Translations under genes and position numbers: made by a program
In this document: positions 6,018 through 15,127 of the stretch, piece by piece
How the letters are laid out: every line of letters starts with the position of its first letter
How positions within the stretch are numbered: position 1 is the stretch's first letter
Assembly: GCA_036939355.1 (NCBI GenBank)
Contig: JALLAP010000253.1
Span: 1-15,634, forward strand
Direction: 5' to 3'
Length of the DNA stretch: 15,634 nt
Origin: Thalassiosira profunda
Taxonomy: Eukaryota; Bacillariophyta; Thalassiosirophyceae; Thalassiosirales; Thalassiosiraceae
Notes under the pieces: model-generated
The model's database searches: none
What the model saw: the letters and a program-made list of their open reading frames with translations, nothing else
What the model was told of the DNA's origin: nothing

Positions 6018-8315
6018 CTACCGCTTCTTTCTTGCTGGGACTCCCTTCCTCAATTTTACATCGATAACACTCTTTGGCAAAGAATACTCCGCGCCCTTCG
6101 CCCCGCCGTGGCTCGATTTCGTCGCGTCTCCCGTCAGCAGCGCCGTCAGCTCCTCGGCCAAATGCCCCTGAAAAACAATTTCCACCCGTCCCTTCTTCAG
6201 CGCCGGCCGGCCCACCGGCTCCGGCTCCACGGACGCCGAGCAGGCAAATCTGTGCGACACGTCTTGGGAGAGGGCCCGCCCGTCAATGCCGTACTCCTCA
6301 AACCCGCGAATGTGGGTCAGAAATTTGCGGCGGTTGCCCTGGCGGAACTCCACTTCGATGTCGACGGGTTTCGGCGCTCCGCGGGCCAAGTGAAGGATTT
6401 TGCTGCCGGGCATTTGGACGACGGCGTGGCCCTTGTCCATTTTCTCAGTCCATTTCTCCACGAGGTCTTTCCTCTTCACCGAGGTTGGGTATTCCGCACT
6501 CTGGCCGGGTTGCTTCCCTTTCTTCGGCAATTTGTACAGCGCATCGCACAATGGACCATTGATCAATATGCGGCCCTTGCTCTTTGGATCCACCAGCGAC
6601 TCCGTCTCGATGTAGCCCTCGATGAGTGCACGGCATTCGGTTTTCGTAAGGAATCCGGTTCCTTTCCGCTCCTCCGTCTTCGCATTGACCGCCAGGACCG
6701 CATCCCTATCTAACTGCAACCCGTCTGCGATGTGGCGAGGGACGATGAACAGATCCACCACGGCCATTTTGGTCTGTTGAGAGTCGCCAGCGGCAGCCAA
6801 TGCATCGCCACCAGCGGCCTTCCACTCCCTCTTAAAGCGCCGCAAATCCGGGTGGTCCTTGACGATGCCCTGCAGAAATGCACATTTGTCCTTCTTGTCC
6901 TTGCTCGCTCCCAGTTTGATAACGCCGTTGGATTCCATTTCGAGCAGGAACGGTCCAATCTTTTTGTTGGATGTTTGCTTCATGTCCAATCTGGGACCAG
7001 TGGCTGGCACTGCGGCGAGCAAATGTTTGGCGTAGTATGTGGAGACTGGCATCGGGAGTGGCGTCTTCGAAGCAAGCAGGAGGAGAAGCGAGGTGTAGAA
7101 TGCCCTCTCCAGGATGTCGTTGTGGTCTGGCGCAGCTTCTTCCTCTGCGACGTTTCCACCATCACCCGCAGGTTGCTCTTCCATTCTTGTGGATTGTTCG
7201 TCGGTGTCGTCTGCCAAACTCAGCCGTGCCACCTTGGCGGAAACGGTTCCCTCCCCCTCCTCAGCATTGTCCTCGTTGGCGTCACTTTCGTCGCTCTCGG
7301 CCGCACCCTCCAAGATTGGATGCACATACTGCCCATCGACAAATCCCGTATTGCCAAAGTGGCCATCGTCATAAACCCCGCCCCCCAGTGGGTTTGGCAC
7401 ACCTTCTGACGCACCCTTGCCACTTTGGGTTTTGGGAGGCAGGCCGCCCTTCCACAAATCGTCGCCGTAGCAGTTGACAATCTCCACCCCCACCCCCTTC
7501 TTCCCCGGTCCCACCAAAGCGAGCGTCTGGCCCCTCCATGCGTCGCCTCCCTGCTTGCCGTTCTTGCTGTAGCAATACTCTCTGAACAATGAATGCTCCA
7601 CCGTACCGACAGCTACGGGCTGGGGGTTGCCGATGACAGAAATGGTGACGAGTCCTTTGGACTGGCGCAAAGCCCACGGAGAGGGGAAGGAGCGCACTCC
7701 CGACCGCATGAGGTCGGCGCCTCGGCATATGTACTTTGTGACCTCCGGATGGATTGCAATGTTGGGGATGCGATACCCCCTCCCTTCTGTTTCATCATCA
7801 GCTGTTGCGTCTGTTGCTGTGCTTCCGAGGAAAGGCGACGAAGGCGGAGGCGACAGCGCCGCAAGAAGCGGGAGCAGCGGTATCAACTGTCCCTTCCGCT
7901 CCGCATCCTCGCGCTCCAGCAAGATGGGCTGCGTTTCCTTTCGATACGGCCAGGAGGTGGGATACGCGTTGAACAGATCGTCGCCTGCACCATTTGCAGC
8001 AGTTGGTGCACCGGATGTGGACGCATCGGCAGAGCCGGGCGTCCTCAAAAACAGCGTCGCGTTTGCACCTCCAGGCAACCTCAGCTTCCGCGCCAGCACC
8101 TCCCCGCCCTTGGGGGCGACGACGGCGTCGTCGAGCAGCCGTTCGGCCCGTGCAATCCACTCGGCACTCTCGGTTGCAACTCCATCACACGCGTCGCTGC
8201 TGCCGCCGACGAACAGCGTCTCGACGGCGCGATCTCGCAGCTTTCGCCGATCCGACTTGCGCAACGCGGCATCCTTCTTGCCCCCGAGGGTGGAGGATCC
8301 GTCCTTCTGGAACAT
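6018..8315 (-). CDS. EIF2D: Eukaryotic translation initiation factor 2D (eIF2D, ligatin)
   Basis: eIF2D binds the 40S ribosomal subunit, can deliver or eject P-site tRNA without eIF2-GTP, and acts in reinitiation and ribosome recycling in the cytosol. From the ATG at 8315 the protein has 765 residues and no intron. It starts MFQKDGSSTL with SDRRKLRDRAVE at about 21-32, matching the usual N-terminus of the family. A PUA domain spans about 189-290 (HPEVTKYICRGADLMRSGV, then VGVEIVNCYGDDLW). An acidic linker follows at about 335-400. A winged-helix domain spans about 400-475 (TPLPMPVSTYYAKHLL, KKIGPFLLEME). A SWIB/MDM2 domain covers about 550-600 (FLTKTECRALIEGYI, INGPLCDALYKLPKK). The SUI1 domain is at about 650-760 (FLTHIRGFEEYGIDG, KKGRVEIVFQGH, YSLPKSVIDVKL). 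The frame stays open upstream to an ATG at 8399, but those 28 residues lack family similarity. It is divergent from the TMEM151-like gene. Confidence 0.95.
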   Translation of the reverse strand: MFQKDGSSTLGGKKDAALRKSDRRKLRDRAVETLFVGGSSDACDGVATESAEWIARAERLLDDAVVAPKGGEVLARKLRLPGGANATLFLRTPGSADASTSGAPTAANGAGDDLFNAYPTSWPYRKETQPILLEREDAERKGQLIPLLPLLAALSPPPSSPFLGSTATDATADDETEGRGYRIPNIAIHPEVTKYICRGADLMRSGVRSFPSPWALRQSKGLVTISVIGNPQPVAVGTVEHSLFREYCYSKNGKQGGDAWRGQTLALVGPGKKGVGVEIVNCYGDDLWKGGLPPKTQSGKGASEGVPNPLGGGVYDDGHFGNTGFVDGQYVHPILEGAAESDESDANEDNAEEGEGTVSAKVARLSLADDTDEQSTRMEEQPAGDGGNVAEEEAAPDHNDILERAFYTSLLLLLASKTPLPMPVSTYYAKHLLAAVPATGPRLDMKQTSNKKIGPFLLEMESNGVIKLGASKDKKDKCAFLQGIVKDHPDLRRFKREWKAAGGDALAAAGDSQQTKMAVVDLFIVPRHIADGLQLDRDAVLAVNAKTEERKGTGFLTKTECRALIEGYIETESLVDPKSKGRILINGPLCDALYKLPKKGKQPGQSAEYPTSVKRKDLVEKWTEKMDKGHAVVQMPGSKILHLARGAPKPVDIEVEFRQGNRRKFLTHIRGFEEYGIDGRALSQDVSHRFACSASVEPEPVGRPALKKGRVEIVFQGHLAEELTALLTGDATKSSHGGAKGAEYSLPKSVIDVKLRKGVPARKKR

Positions 8316-8465
8316 GGCGGCGTCGAGTTGGGGCGTTGGTTGCGAGGGGAGGGGGTTCGGCGCTGGCTGGTGTGCGTGGATGGCGGTTTCCGGTTTCACT
8401 TTTCACTTTCTCCCGCCTCGCGCTCACGCCACCGGCGCACATCATCTGGCCCATCACGCCCTCAC
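8316..8465. promoter_or_regulatory. Divergent promoter region between eIF2D and the TMEM151-like gene
   Basis: Only 150 bases separate the preferred starts of two divergent genes, so the core promoters must overlap or sit back to back. It holds CT-rich stretches (8398-8415) but no clear TATA box. If eIF2D used its upstream ATG at 8399 the gap would shrink to 66 bases, a further reason to prefer 8315. Confidence 0.4.
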
Positions 8466-10364
8466 ATGGGCCGGTTCCTCGCATTCCTCGCCGTCTGGGC
8501 CTGCGTCTGGGGCGCCGCGGCGCGGTGGCACCCGCTCGCGGCGGTAGCGGCTTCGCGGCTGCCATCTTCCGACGCCCGGGAAGCAATCAGCGTGAGCCAT
8601 CACGACGGTGCACCCGACGCCGCGAGGGTGACGCGCCAAATAGATTGCAATTGCGGCCCGTCGATTGCGTCGGCTGCACTGCAGCGAGCGCTGAATATCC
8701 GCGGTGGCTCCTCGCCGCAATCAGCCTCGGCCTCAACGTCAACAGCAGCCAACAAGAAGTACGCCTCCGCCGCCACCTCCGCGATGCAAACAATCTCCTC
8801 CCTCCGATCGAAGTCGCGCGCCCCCACCCTCCCCGACCTCCTGTCGGAATCGGCACTGATGGACCGGGAGACGAACGCCATCTACTGGCAGGGCGGGGCA
8901 AAAATACTGTCGACGTCGTTCACGGTGCCGTATTTGACGCGACGGGGGGTGGTGCACGTCAAGGCGAGCATCTTGAGCGCGGCATTGTGGCTGTGGATTT
9001 GGGGGCGAGCGTCGAGGCATCTGGCCGCGCGGTACTTTGGACCAGGGGGCAACGCCGAGGGCGCGGGGGTGGCGTTCTCGCTGCCGTTTATATCGGGCGC
9101 CAACGCCCCGCCCTTTCTGCGCAAGCTCGCCTCGCTGCTGGCGCCCGTCGTCCAGTTCGTTCTGCTGCTGTTCCATTCGCTGCTTTATCTTCGCCTGCCG
9201 CCGTACTCGACAAAGGTGATAGTCGCTACCATCATACTGTACCTGTTGGAGTCGTATACGTGCAGTACGCGGCGATACCTGTCCCATGCACTCAACGCGC
9301 CGGCAGAGGTGGAAGCGTACCTGGAGAGGATACGAACGGTGGAGCCGAGCGTCACCTGGAAAGTGCGCTGCTTCCACTATGAGAACAGAGATTTGTGGAG
9401 AGGGTTTGGGAAACTGGTTGATGGATGGATGGGTAAGGAGGGAGGAGACGAGGGCAAAGTGGGCAGTGCCAACTCCAATACTGCGTCGGAGACGCCGTCG
9501 CCGCTGTTGGCGCGGAAGGTGGTCACACATGAGGCCGTGGGCAACTACACCTTTGGAAGCTGGGAGGACCACACCCTCGCGTCGGTGTGGAAGCGCTCCC
9601 ACTCCTTCTCGAACACTGCGCAGGAGGCGCCGTTCAGCAAACTGAGCCTGTCGAAGCTATTGGTGTTGAAGAATCAAGCGGCACGAGAGGACTACTTTGC
9701 GCAACAGGCGGCGTTTGTGATGCAGGAGGGACGAAAGGACGTGCACGCGGAGTTTGCAACAAGCATTTCAGTCGAGGGGTTCCGTCCAAAGGTCCTCGCC
9801 GTGCGGCCCGTGAAATTCAGGGCGTCAAACATATCGGCTGCCCTCTTTCGACAGCACATCTACGTCTTCTTCACATTGCTCGGGCTGAGCCTCCCGTACC
9901 GAATCTGGTTTGCAAAGCACTGCGATGAAATACGGGTGACTGTTGTGAAAGAGACGAGCAGCTTGGAGAGACCAAAGCCGGTAGAAGAGGTGGCAGAGAA
10001 GAAGAAATCGACGTGGTTTTGGAAGCGAAGTCAGGAGACGAAGGTATCGGACGGAGGTGCGGAAGCGCAGAACCTTTTCCGAAAGAGCATGCAGAGCTAC
10101 TCGTTGTACGAGGGCGACCGATCTACGACAGACAAACAACCCGATTCTGAGAACAAGGATACTCCCGCTGATGAAACGAGTGCAGAATTAGCTGATGAGT
10201 CGGTTGATGAGACCTGTGGAGAAGTGGATGAGGAAGAAACAACGGCGGATGATGACAACAAAGCTCTGGAGCCTGTGGTGAATGGCGACGCTACAGAAAG
10301 TGAGGCAGCTGATGCAGCAAAGGACGGTGATGCTGTTCAACCCAATCCACAGCCACCTTCTTAG
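8466..10364 (+). CDS. TMEM151-like multi-pass membrane protein
   Basis: The 632-residue protein begins at ATG 8466 with a signal peptide (LAFLAVWACVWGAAA, about 5-19). RGG at 79-81 ends a leader-like region, as in many diatom secretory proteins. Likely membrane segments are about 165-182, 225-245, 250-264 and 462-482. Between the third and fourth lies a soluble block with the order expected for TMEM151 proteins: VTWKVRCFHYE (297-306), KVVTHEAVGNYTFGSWEDHT (351-370), SKLSLSKLLVLKN (391-403), then a Tyr, Ala and Phe-rich helix and VHAEFATSISVEGFRPKVLAVR (426-447). The fourth segment ends LLGLSLPYRIWF. The molecular function of TMEM151 proteins is not established. Residues 500-632 are an acidic, disordered tail rich in Glu, Asp and Thr. 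The reading frame is open back to 7593, but that part is antisense to eIF2D and lacks protein character. It converges with the E2 gene. The family call rests on motif memory and is moderately sure. Confidence 0.7.
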   Translation: MGRFLAFLAVWACVWGAAARWHPLAAVAASRLPSSDAREAISVSHHDGAPDAARVTRQIDCNCGPSIASAALQRALNIRGGSSPQSASASTSTAANKKYASAATSAMQTISSLRSKSRAPTLPDLLSESALMDRETNAIYWQGGAKILSTSFTVPYLTRRGVVHVKASILSAALWLWIWGRASRHLAARYFGPGGNAEGAGVAFSLPFISGANAPPFLRKLASLLAPVVQFVLLLFHSLLYLRLPPYSTKVIVATIILYLLESYTCSTRRYLSHALNAPAEVEAYLERIRTVEPSVTWKVRCFHYENRDLWRGFGKLVDGWMGKEGGDEGKVGSANSNTASETPSPLLARKVVTHEAVGNYTFGSWEDHTLASVWKRSHSFSNTAQEAPFSKLSLSKLLVLKNQAAREDYFAQQAAFVMQEGRKDVHAEFATSISVEGFRPKVLAVRPVKFRASNISAALFRQHIYVFFTLLGLSLPYRIWFAKHCDEIRVTVVKETSSLERPKPVEEVAEKKKSTWFWKRSQETKVSDGGAEAQNLFRKSMQSYSLYEGDRSTTDKQPDSENKDTPADETSAELADESVDETCGEVDEEETTADDDNKALEPVVNGDATESEAADAAKDGDAVQPNPQPPS

Positions 10365-10495
10365 CGCCAGGACTGCCACTGAATGGATCCTGGCCAGCTG
10401 CTTCCGGCGAAACTCTGATCCTAAATGACCACTGGCTACATTTACACTCATCATGAACAATCCGCCACAATGCCACCACATCGACTCTGCCCGCC
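10365..10495. other. Convergent 3' intergenic region
   Basis: These 131 bases separate the stop codons of the TMEM151-like and E2 genes and should contain both polyadenylation regions. CCAGGA (10367-10372) and TCCTGG (10388-10393) form a weak 6-bp inverted repeat with a 15-base loop just after the first stop. No AATAAA signal is visible on either strand. Confidence 0.4.
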
Positions 10496-12076
10496 TTATC
10501 TCATTGCAAACATCATGGACGATGGATTCTCGACGTATGATTTCCAAAGATTGCCAAACCTGGCCATCGTCGCCCCGTCAATAGCCCTGTGATCCCCGCC
10601 CCACGAGATGGGCATAATGCGTGCCGCGACAACCTCGTCGGAGTCATCTGAGACGAATCGAGGCAGCCGCTGTATCTTGCCCATGGCTCCGATGGCAACC
10701 TGAGGGGGCAGCACCACCGGCGACATGTACGTCCCACCGATCGCCCCAATGTTGCTCAACGTGAAGGTGGGACGGCCAATGTCGCCTTCCGAGAGGTTGC
10801 CCTCGGCGGCCAGCGCAAACAGCCGGCCCATCTCCGCGGCAATCTCCAGCACGCTCCGCTCCTGGCAGTTTCGCACCACGGGCACCGCCAGCCCTCGCGC
10901 GGTGTCCACCGCCACGCCAATGTTGTGCGCCTGGTGGTGCGTCAATGTCATTTCGTCCACGTCAATCGTCGCATTCAACGCCGGGTACTCGTTCATGGCC
11001 AAGCTCGCCGCCTTGACGAAGAACGGGAGATAGGTCAGCTTTGTCACGCCCAGATCCTTTGCCACGGGGCGGAGTGAATCTCGCACGGAAGTGAGGGCGT
11101 CGACGTTGATCTCGTCCGCATATACCATGTGCGGGACCTGGAGGGAGGCGGTCATGCTCTTCACCATGAGGCGGTGGTATCCCCTGACTGGGATGACCTC
11201 GTCTTCTTCCAGCCGGGAGGGAGTTGCTACAGAAGGAGCAGAAGCGAGTGAAGCCGCTGCAGACGTTGGAGGGTCATCCGTTGCGCTGCTGTTGGCATTG
11301 ATAATCTTCAGAACGTCCGCCTTCAGCACCCTTCCCTGCGGTCCCGTTCCCTGAACGGTGCTGAGATCGATGCCGTTCTCCTTTCCCAGCTTTCGCACCG
11401 CCGGAGACGTCAGCACCTTTGCCTTTCCCTCGCTGGCAGAATCGTTGGAGTCGCTCTTTTCGTCTGCACTCTGGACGTGGCTCGCGTAGTTCGAGCCGGC
11501 AGAAGGGACGCTGAGCCGATCCTCTTCGTCGTCCACATTGTGCAACGTCGCCGGCTGCCCCGCCTCCGCCTGCGGCTCCCCTTCCCCTCCTCCACCAATA
11601 TCCGTTCCTCCACCCACCCCGCCCTCCGTGGCAATGTACAGCAGCGGCTTGCCCACGTACATCATCTCCCCCACCTCCCCACATAGACTCTCCACCACGC
11701 CGTCGTACCGGCTGGTAATCTCGACCGAGGCCTTGTCGGATTGGACCTCGCAGACGCGGTCGAACTGCGACACGGCCTCGCCGGGGGCGACGTGCCACTG
11801 GAGGAGCTCGACCTCCGAGATGCCCTCGCCGATGTCGGCGAGGAGGAAGGGCGTGGATGTGGTGGCGTTGGCGGGGAGGTCGTCGTCGTCGGGGAGGGGC
11901 AGGGCGGACTTTTGCAATGGAGCGGTGGTGGAGATAAGACGCGTTTGGCCCGTGTATCGCGGGCGGTGCACCGTTTGCAATGTTCTCGACATCACTGGAC
12001 GATTCGACGCCGCCGCCAGCCGCCGCATCGCCCCCGCCGCGGGCCGCGCCCTCCGCAGTGCCGTCGACATCAACAT
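10496..12076 (-). CDS. DBT: Branched-chain 2-oxoacid dehydrogenase E2 (dihydrolipoyl transacylase)
   Basis: This is the acyltransferase core of the mitochondrial branched-chain 2-oxoacid dehydrogenase complex, passing isobutyryl-type groups from lipoyl-lysine to CoA in Val, Leu and Ile breakdown. With the ATG at 12076 it has 526 residues. Residues 1-60 form an Arg-, Ser- and Ala-rich mitochondrial presequence (STALRRARPAAGAMRRL). The lipoyl domain spans about 76-150 (LADIGEGISEVELLQWHV) with K115 in QSDKAS as the lipoylation site. A Gly- and acid-rich linker follows. The E3/E1-binding domain covers about 221-258 (SPAVRKLGKENGIDLSTVQG). The catalytic domain spans 295-526, with FTLSNIGAIGGTYMSPVVLP and the active-site H496xxxD500G. 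The lipoyl and SNIGAIGGTY sequences favour branched-chain E2 over pyruvate or 2-oxoglutarate E2. A second ATG at 12070 is two codons downstream. The frame stays open upstream to 12187 without presequence character. No intron is present. Confidence 0.95.
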   Translation of the reverse strand: MLMSTALRRARPAAGAMRRLAAASNRPVMSRTLQTVHRPRYTGQTRLISTTAPLQKSALPLPDDDDLPANATTSTPFLLADIGEGISEVELLQWHVAPGEAVSQFDRVCEVQSDKASVEITSRYDGVVESLCGEVGEMMYVGKPLLYIATEGGVGGGTDIGGGGEGEPQAEAGQPATLHNVDDEEDRLSVPSAGSNYASHVQSADEKSDSNDSASEGKAKVLTSPAVRKLGKENGIDLSTVQGTGPQGRVLKADVLKIINANSSATDDPPTSAAASLASAPSVATPSRLEEDEVIPVRGYHRLMVKSMTASLQVPHMVYADEINVDALTSVRDSLRPVAKDLGVTKLTYLPFFVKAASLAMNEYPALNATIDVDEMTLTHHQAHNIGVAVDTARGLAVPVVRNCQERSVLEIAAEMGRLFALAAEGNLSEGDIGRPTFTLSNIGAIGGTYMSPVVLPPQVAIGAMGKIQRLPRFVSDDSDEVVAARIMPISWGGDHRAIDGATMARFGNLWKSYVENPSSMMFAMR

Positions 12077-12353
12077 ACCGACTCTATCGATAGATTTCTC
12101 CTGTTGACCGGCGCTGCTTGGCTGGGTTATGGGGGCTGAGAAGAGTGGCAAGCCGCGGCGCTGGCCGTCATTGTTGTCACAGAACAAAAGCTCTGAATTC
12201 TGAGATCTTGACAGCAGCTTCGCAGGAGAAGAAAGAGTTGGGCGGAAGATGAGTTCTCAAATCCGCGACGGACGAAAAGACGACCAAGACAAAGATGGTG
12301 CATGACGCCGTAGGGCGGAGCGGTAACCTCATCAATCAGATAGAATAACGAAC
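12077..12353. promoter_or_regulatory. Divergent region between the E2 and WD40-coiled-coil genes
   Basis: These 277 bases hold the two divergent promoters. There is no clear TATA or CCAAT element. On the plus strand two short upstream reading frames, 12249-12305 and 12295-12348, precede the WD40 gene's start and are described in the findings. Transcript start sites cannot be placed from sequence alone. Confidence 0.4.
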
Positions 12354-15029
12354 ATGGTGCATCTAACCAATGCAAGTCGTCCTCCCTTTGCAGTGGGGAA
12401 TTGGCGGCTGCTGTCGCCGCCCCGCGAAGACCGCGAGAAGATCGCGGTGGGCGTCGTCGAACCCCACCCATCACTCGACCGCGTCGCCTACACCACCCGC
12501 GCCCGCACCGACCGCGGCCCGGACCTCGGCCAGGCGCGGATCGTCGTCCACGACTACGATCTCTCCTCCCATTGCAACGGGCGCGTCGTGGCGTCAATCC
12601 GGCTGCGGCAGCTTGTCAAGCACATAAATGAATTTCGCGCGCACTCGGCGATGGCCGCGTCGACGGCGCACGCGCAGCACCCTCGCGAATTGTTGCAGGG
12701 ATTGTCTTCGGCGACGACGCCCCAATCGGCCACGCCGTACACCGTCGAGCAACTGGGTGCGGTACAGAAGCTAGCGTTCCTCGACCGGGACGCCGTGCGA
12801 AGTCAGCTTCCGCCGGAATACGTGAGGGAGGAGGCTTCGCGCATGCAGCGGCTGCTGATTGGGTTCCGGAGATGTGCGGTGGTGGTGTCCGTGTTCCATC
12901 TCAAGCACCAAATGAAAGACGACCCGCACGGGGCACGGGGAGTGCATGTGGACGCCTACCTCGGTCCCGACGATTTGGACGAATACGAACACGACGAGAA
13001 GGCTAGAAAGCGACAACCCAGCTCCTTTCCCGTACCAATCTCGGAGCAGATTCTGGCATATGGCTGTTATGATGGGGGAATCAGATTCTACGATGTTGTG
13101 CGACGGAAGCAAGTCAAGTCGGCGCTGGGGCCCGGCGGCAGGGGAAATCCGGTCGTGAGGGTGATCAATGCAAACAAAGCCGAACGAACGGGGGGGCATA
13201 GACGAACAGCGGAGTGTCAAACAACCCTTCCGCGGATCATCAGCGTTTGCGCAACAGGAGTGGCCTATCTCTGGGAGCTGGATTTGTCAATCGATCTGGA
13301 CAACGGGGAAGTCATTTGCTTCAGCGTGCCGCCACCGCTGGCCAGCTTCGATGGTTTGGTGGCTGCTGTCAGCTGGAAGGGGATACCCGTCCGCTATCCA
13401 CCGTCCCTCTCGCCTACCAGCCTCGCTACACTGTCTCCGTGTTCTTCGTGGGAGCAGACAGACGAGGTGAATTCTCAGTTTGAGGTATCGTTCGATCAGA
13501 GCCGCAACGTTTTGCATTGGGTCTTTTCTCCTGACTGCATCGGGGCGACTCTTGTGGTAAGTGCTCCAGTACAGTTCAACTGACTTCTGACAATCATCTC
13601 ATTCCTATCCATTCAACTCCAGCCTCACGCCACCCACGACGAAAGGCTAGATATGAACGGTGCTTTGGTCAGCTGGGATTTGTCAGCTCTTCCTAGGCAG
13701 GAATGGCCGCCATCGGCTCTCCCTCCTCATTTCGTGGCACAAATACCTCGGCGAGAGGGCGGACGAGTCTCCTGCGATAAAATCGTGCCAGGGATTCAGG
13801 GCGTGCTTCCAGACTCACAATTGGCAACATTGTGCATGACCTCCACGCACATGCTCCTGGCGGCAGTGATGGACCTGACGGAACGTCGAGATTGTGTTCA
13901 GTTGGACACCGATGCATTTGCTTTGACAAACCTGACAACATTGCATTGCGGGCATCACGGCTTTGTGCGCGGATTTGAGTGTCATGCAGTCAGCGTGTCA
14001 AACGCAAGTCCTCCTGCGATGGCAGTTGGTACACAGCACGGAGTGCTGCTTGGAAGCTTGTCGGGGGTTTCTGAGAGGAAGCAACCACCCGATCAGGCAA
14101 CAGCAATTCACCGCACGCAACCTTTATCATATGCAGGAAGAGGCGCATCTATGCCACAACAGCAACTGGATGCGAACATGTTGCATGCCTTGGAATATAG
14201 AAACAAAGAACTCGAGCGCCAACACGAAAGAAGCAAAGCGAGCAAGGCTATGACCGACAAGGAGCTCATTGTGCTGCAATCCGAGTCCAAGGGACTCCAC
14301 GAGAGGCTTGGATCTACCGAAGCAAAGATCAAGTCGCTGGAGAATTATTTGCTGCTAAAGGAAAAGACTGTACAATCTCGCGAAAGTGAAGTCGAGGCAT
14401 TGAAAAGCGATCTGGAGTCGGCAGAAGAGAAAGCTACTGTGTGGGAAAGGACAGCAAGAGCACAAGCTGGCGCGCTGATTGCCCTGCAGAAAGATTACAA
14501 CTCGCTACAGGAGCAGATAGACAGAATGCAGACATCCGACACCGCGCAAAAGGAACTCGCAACAGCCCAAGAGACGGAGGTGTCTCTGCGAAACTATATC
14601 GCCCTCCTCGAAGAAGACAAAGCAATCATAGACAAGGACCTTGACGAAGCGCGGCAGCAGGTGGAAGACTGCGAGGAGCTGAAAGCGAGCTTGCGAGCAG
14701 ACGTGCGAGAGCAAAAGAATGCCATCGATTCCCTGGTTGACCTGCTTGAGAAGCAAAAGCAAACACACACGAAAGAGATCGCAGGGAGGGATGAGGAGAT
14801 TGATTCGCTCAGGAAACAGCTCTCGGGGCTTCAGGTGAAGTATCAGTCTGAGGTAGCAAATGCGAAGAGGTTGAATGAGGAAATGGCATCGACTCTCCAA
14901 GCTGAGAATGCAGTATTGAAAGCTGACGCCGAAAACGGGAGCGAGGTCTTCGTTTTGATGAAGAACGAGCTGCGGAAGGCTCTCAATGAACTGGCGCAGT
15001 ATCAGCACGAAGAACACAAGTGCAATTGA
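12354..15029 (+). CDS. WD40-like propeller plus long coiled-coil protein
   Basis: Exons are 12354-13556 and 13623-15029, giving 869 residues. I do not recognise an exact family. Residues 1-580 have the look of a degenerate beta-propeller: KIAVGVVEPHPSLDRVAYTT near the start, RLLIGFRRCAVVVSVFHL at about 163-180, ILAYGCYDGGIRFYDVVRRK at about 230-249, and RIISVCATGVAYLWELDLS at about 288-306. Exon 2 adds GALVSWDLS at about 414-422 and AMAVGTQHGVLLGSLSG further on. These give-and-take WD signatures weakly recall the TWD40/TTRAY subunits of the TSET (TPLATE) membrane-trafficking complex, but those carry an alpha-solenoid, not this tail. From about residue 585 to 865 the sequence is a nearly continuous coiled coil rich in Glu, Lys, Leu and Gln (for example EVEALKSDLESAEEKATVWE). 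No membrane span or signal peptide is present. A scaffold, trafficking or cytoskeletal role is inference. It converges with the methyltransferase gene. Confidence 0.85.
13557..13622 (+). other. Intron of the WD40-coiled-coil gene
   Basis: This 66-base phase-0 intron has donor GTAAGT at 13557-13562, a pyrimidine-rich 3' part and acceptor CTCCAG ending at 13622. It contains an in-frame TGA near 13581. Removing it joins CIGATLV to PHATHDERLDMNGALVSWDLS and keeps the same reading frame across both exons. Confidence 0.88.
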
Positions 15030-15127
15030 TTGATCGCTCATCTTTACTGTACAGTTATGATTACATGCAGACAGTACAACTTCGTACATTGCGTGGCCTT
15101 CTTGTCCAGACCATCTCGCAACAAAAT
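15030..15127. other. Convergent 3' intergenic region
   Basis: These 98 bases separate the stop of the WD40-coiled-coil gene from the stop of the methyltransferase gene. They should contain the 3' ends of both transcripts. No standard polyadenylation signal or stable hairpin stands out. Confidence 0.35.

Noticed and set aside
7593..8465. In-frame 291-codon upstream extension of the TMEM151-like protein
   Set aside because: It is antisense to the conserved eIF2D coding sequence, lies upstream of a good signal peptide at 8466, and its translation lacks protein-like composition. It is open because of GC-rich antisense codon structure.
12077..12187. In-frame 37-residue N-terminal extension of the E2 protein
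   Set aside because: It lacks mitochondrial presequence features, whereas the ATG at 12076 gives a textbook Arg/Ser/Ala-rich presequence.
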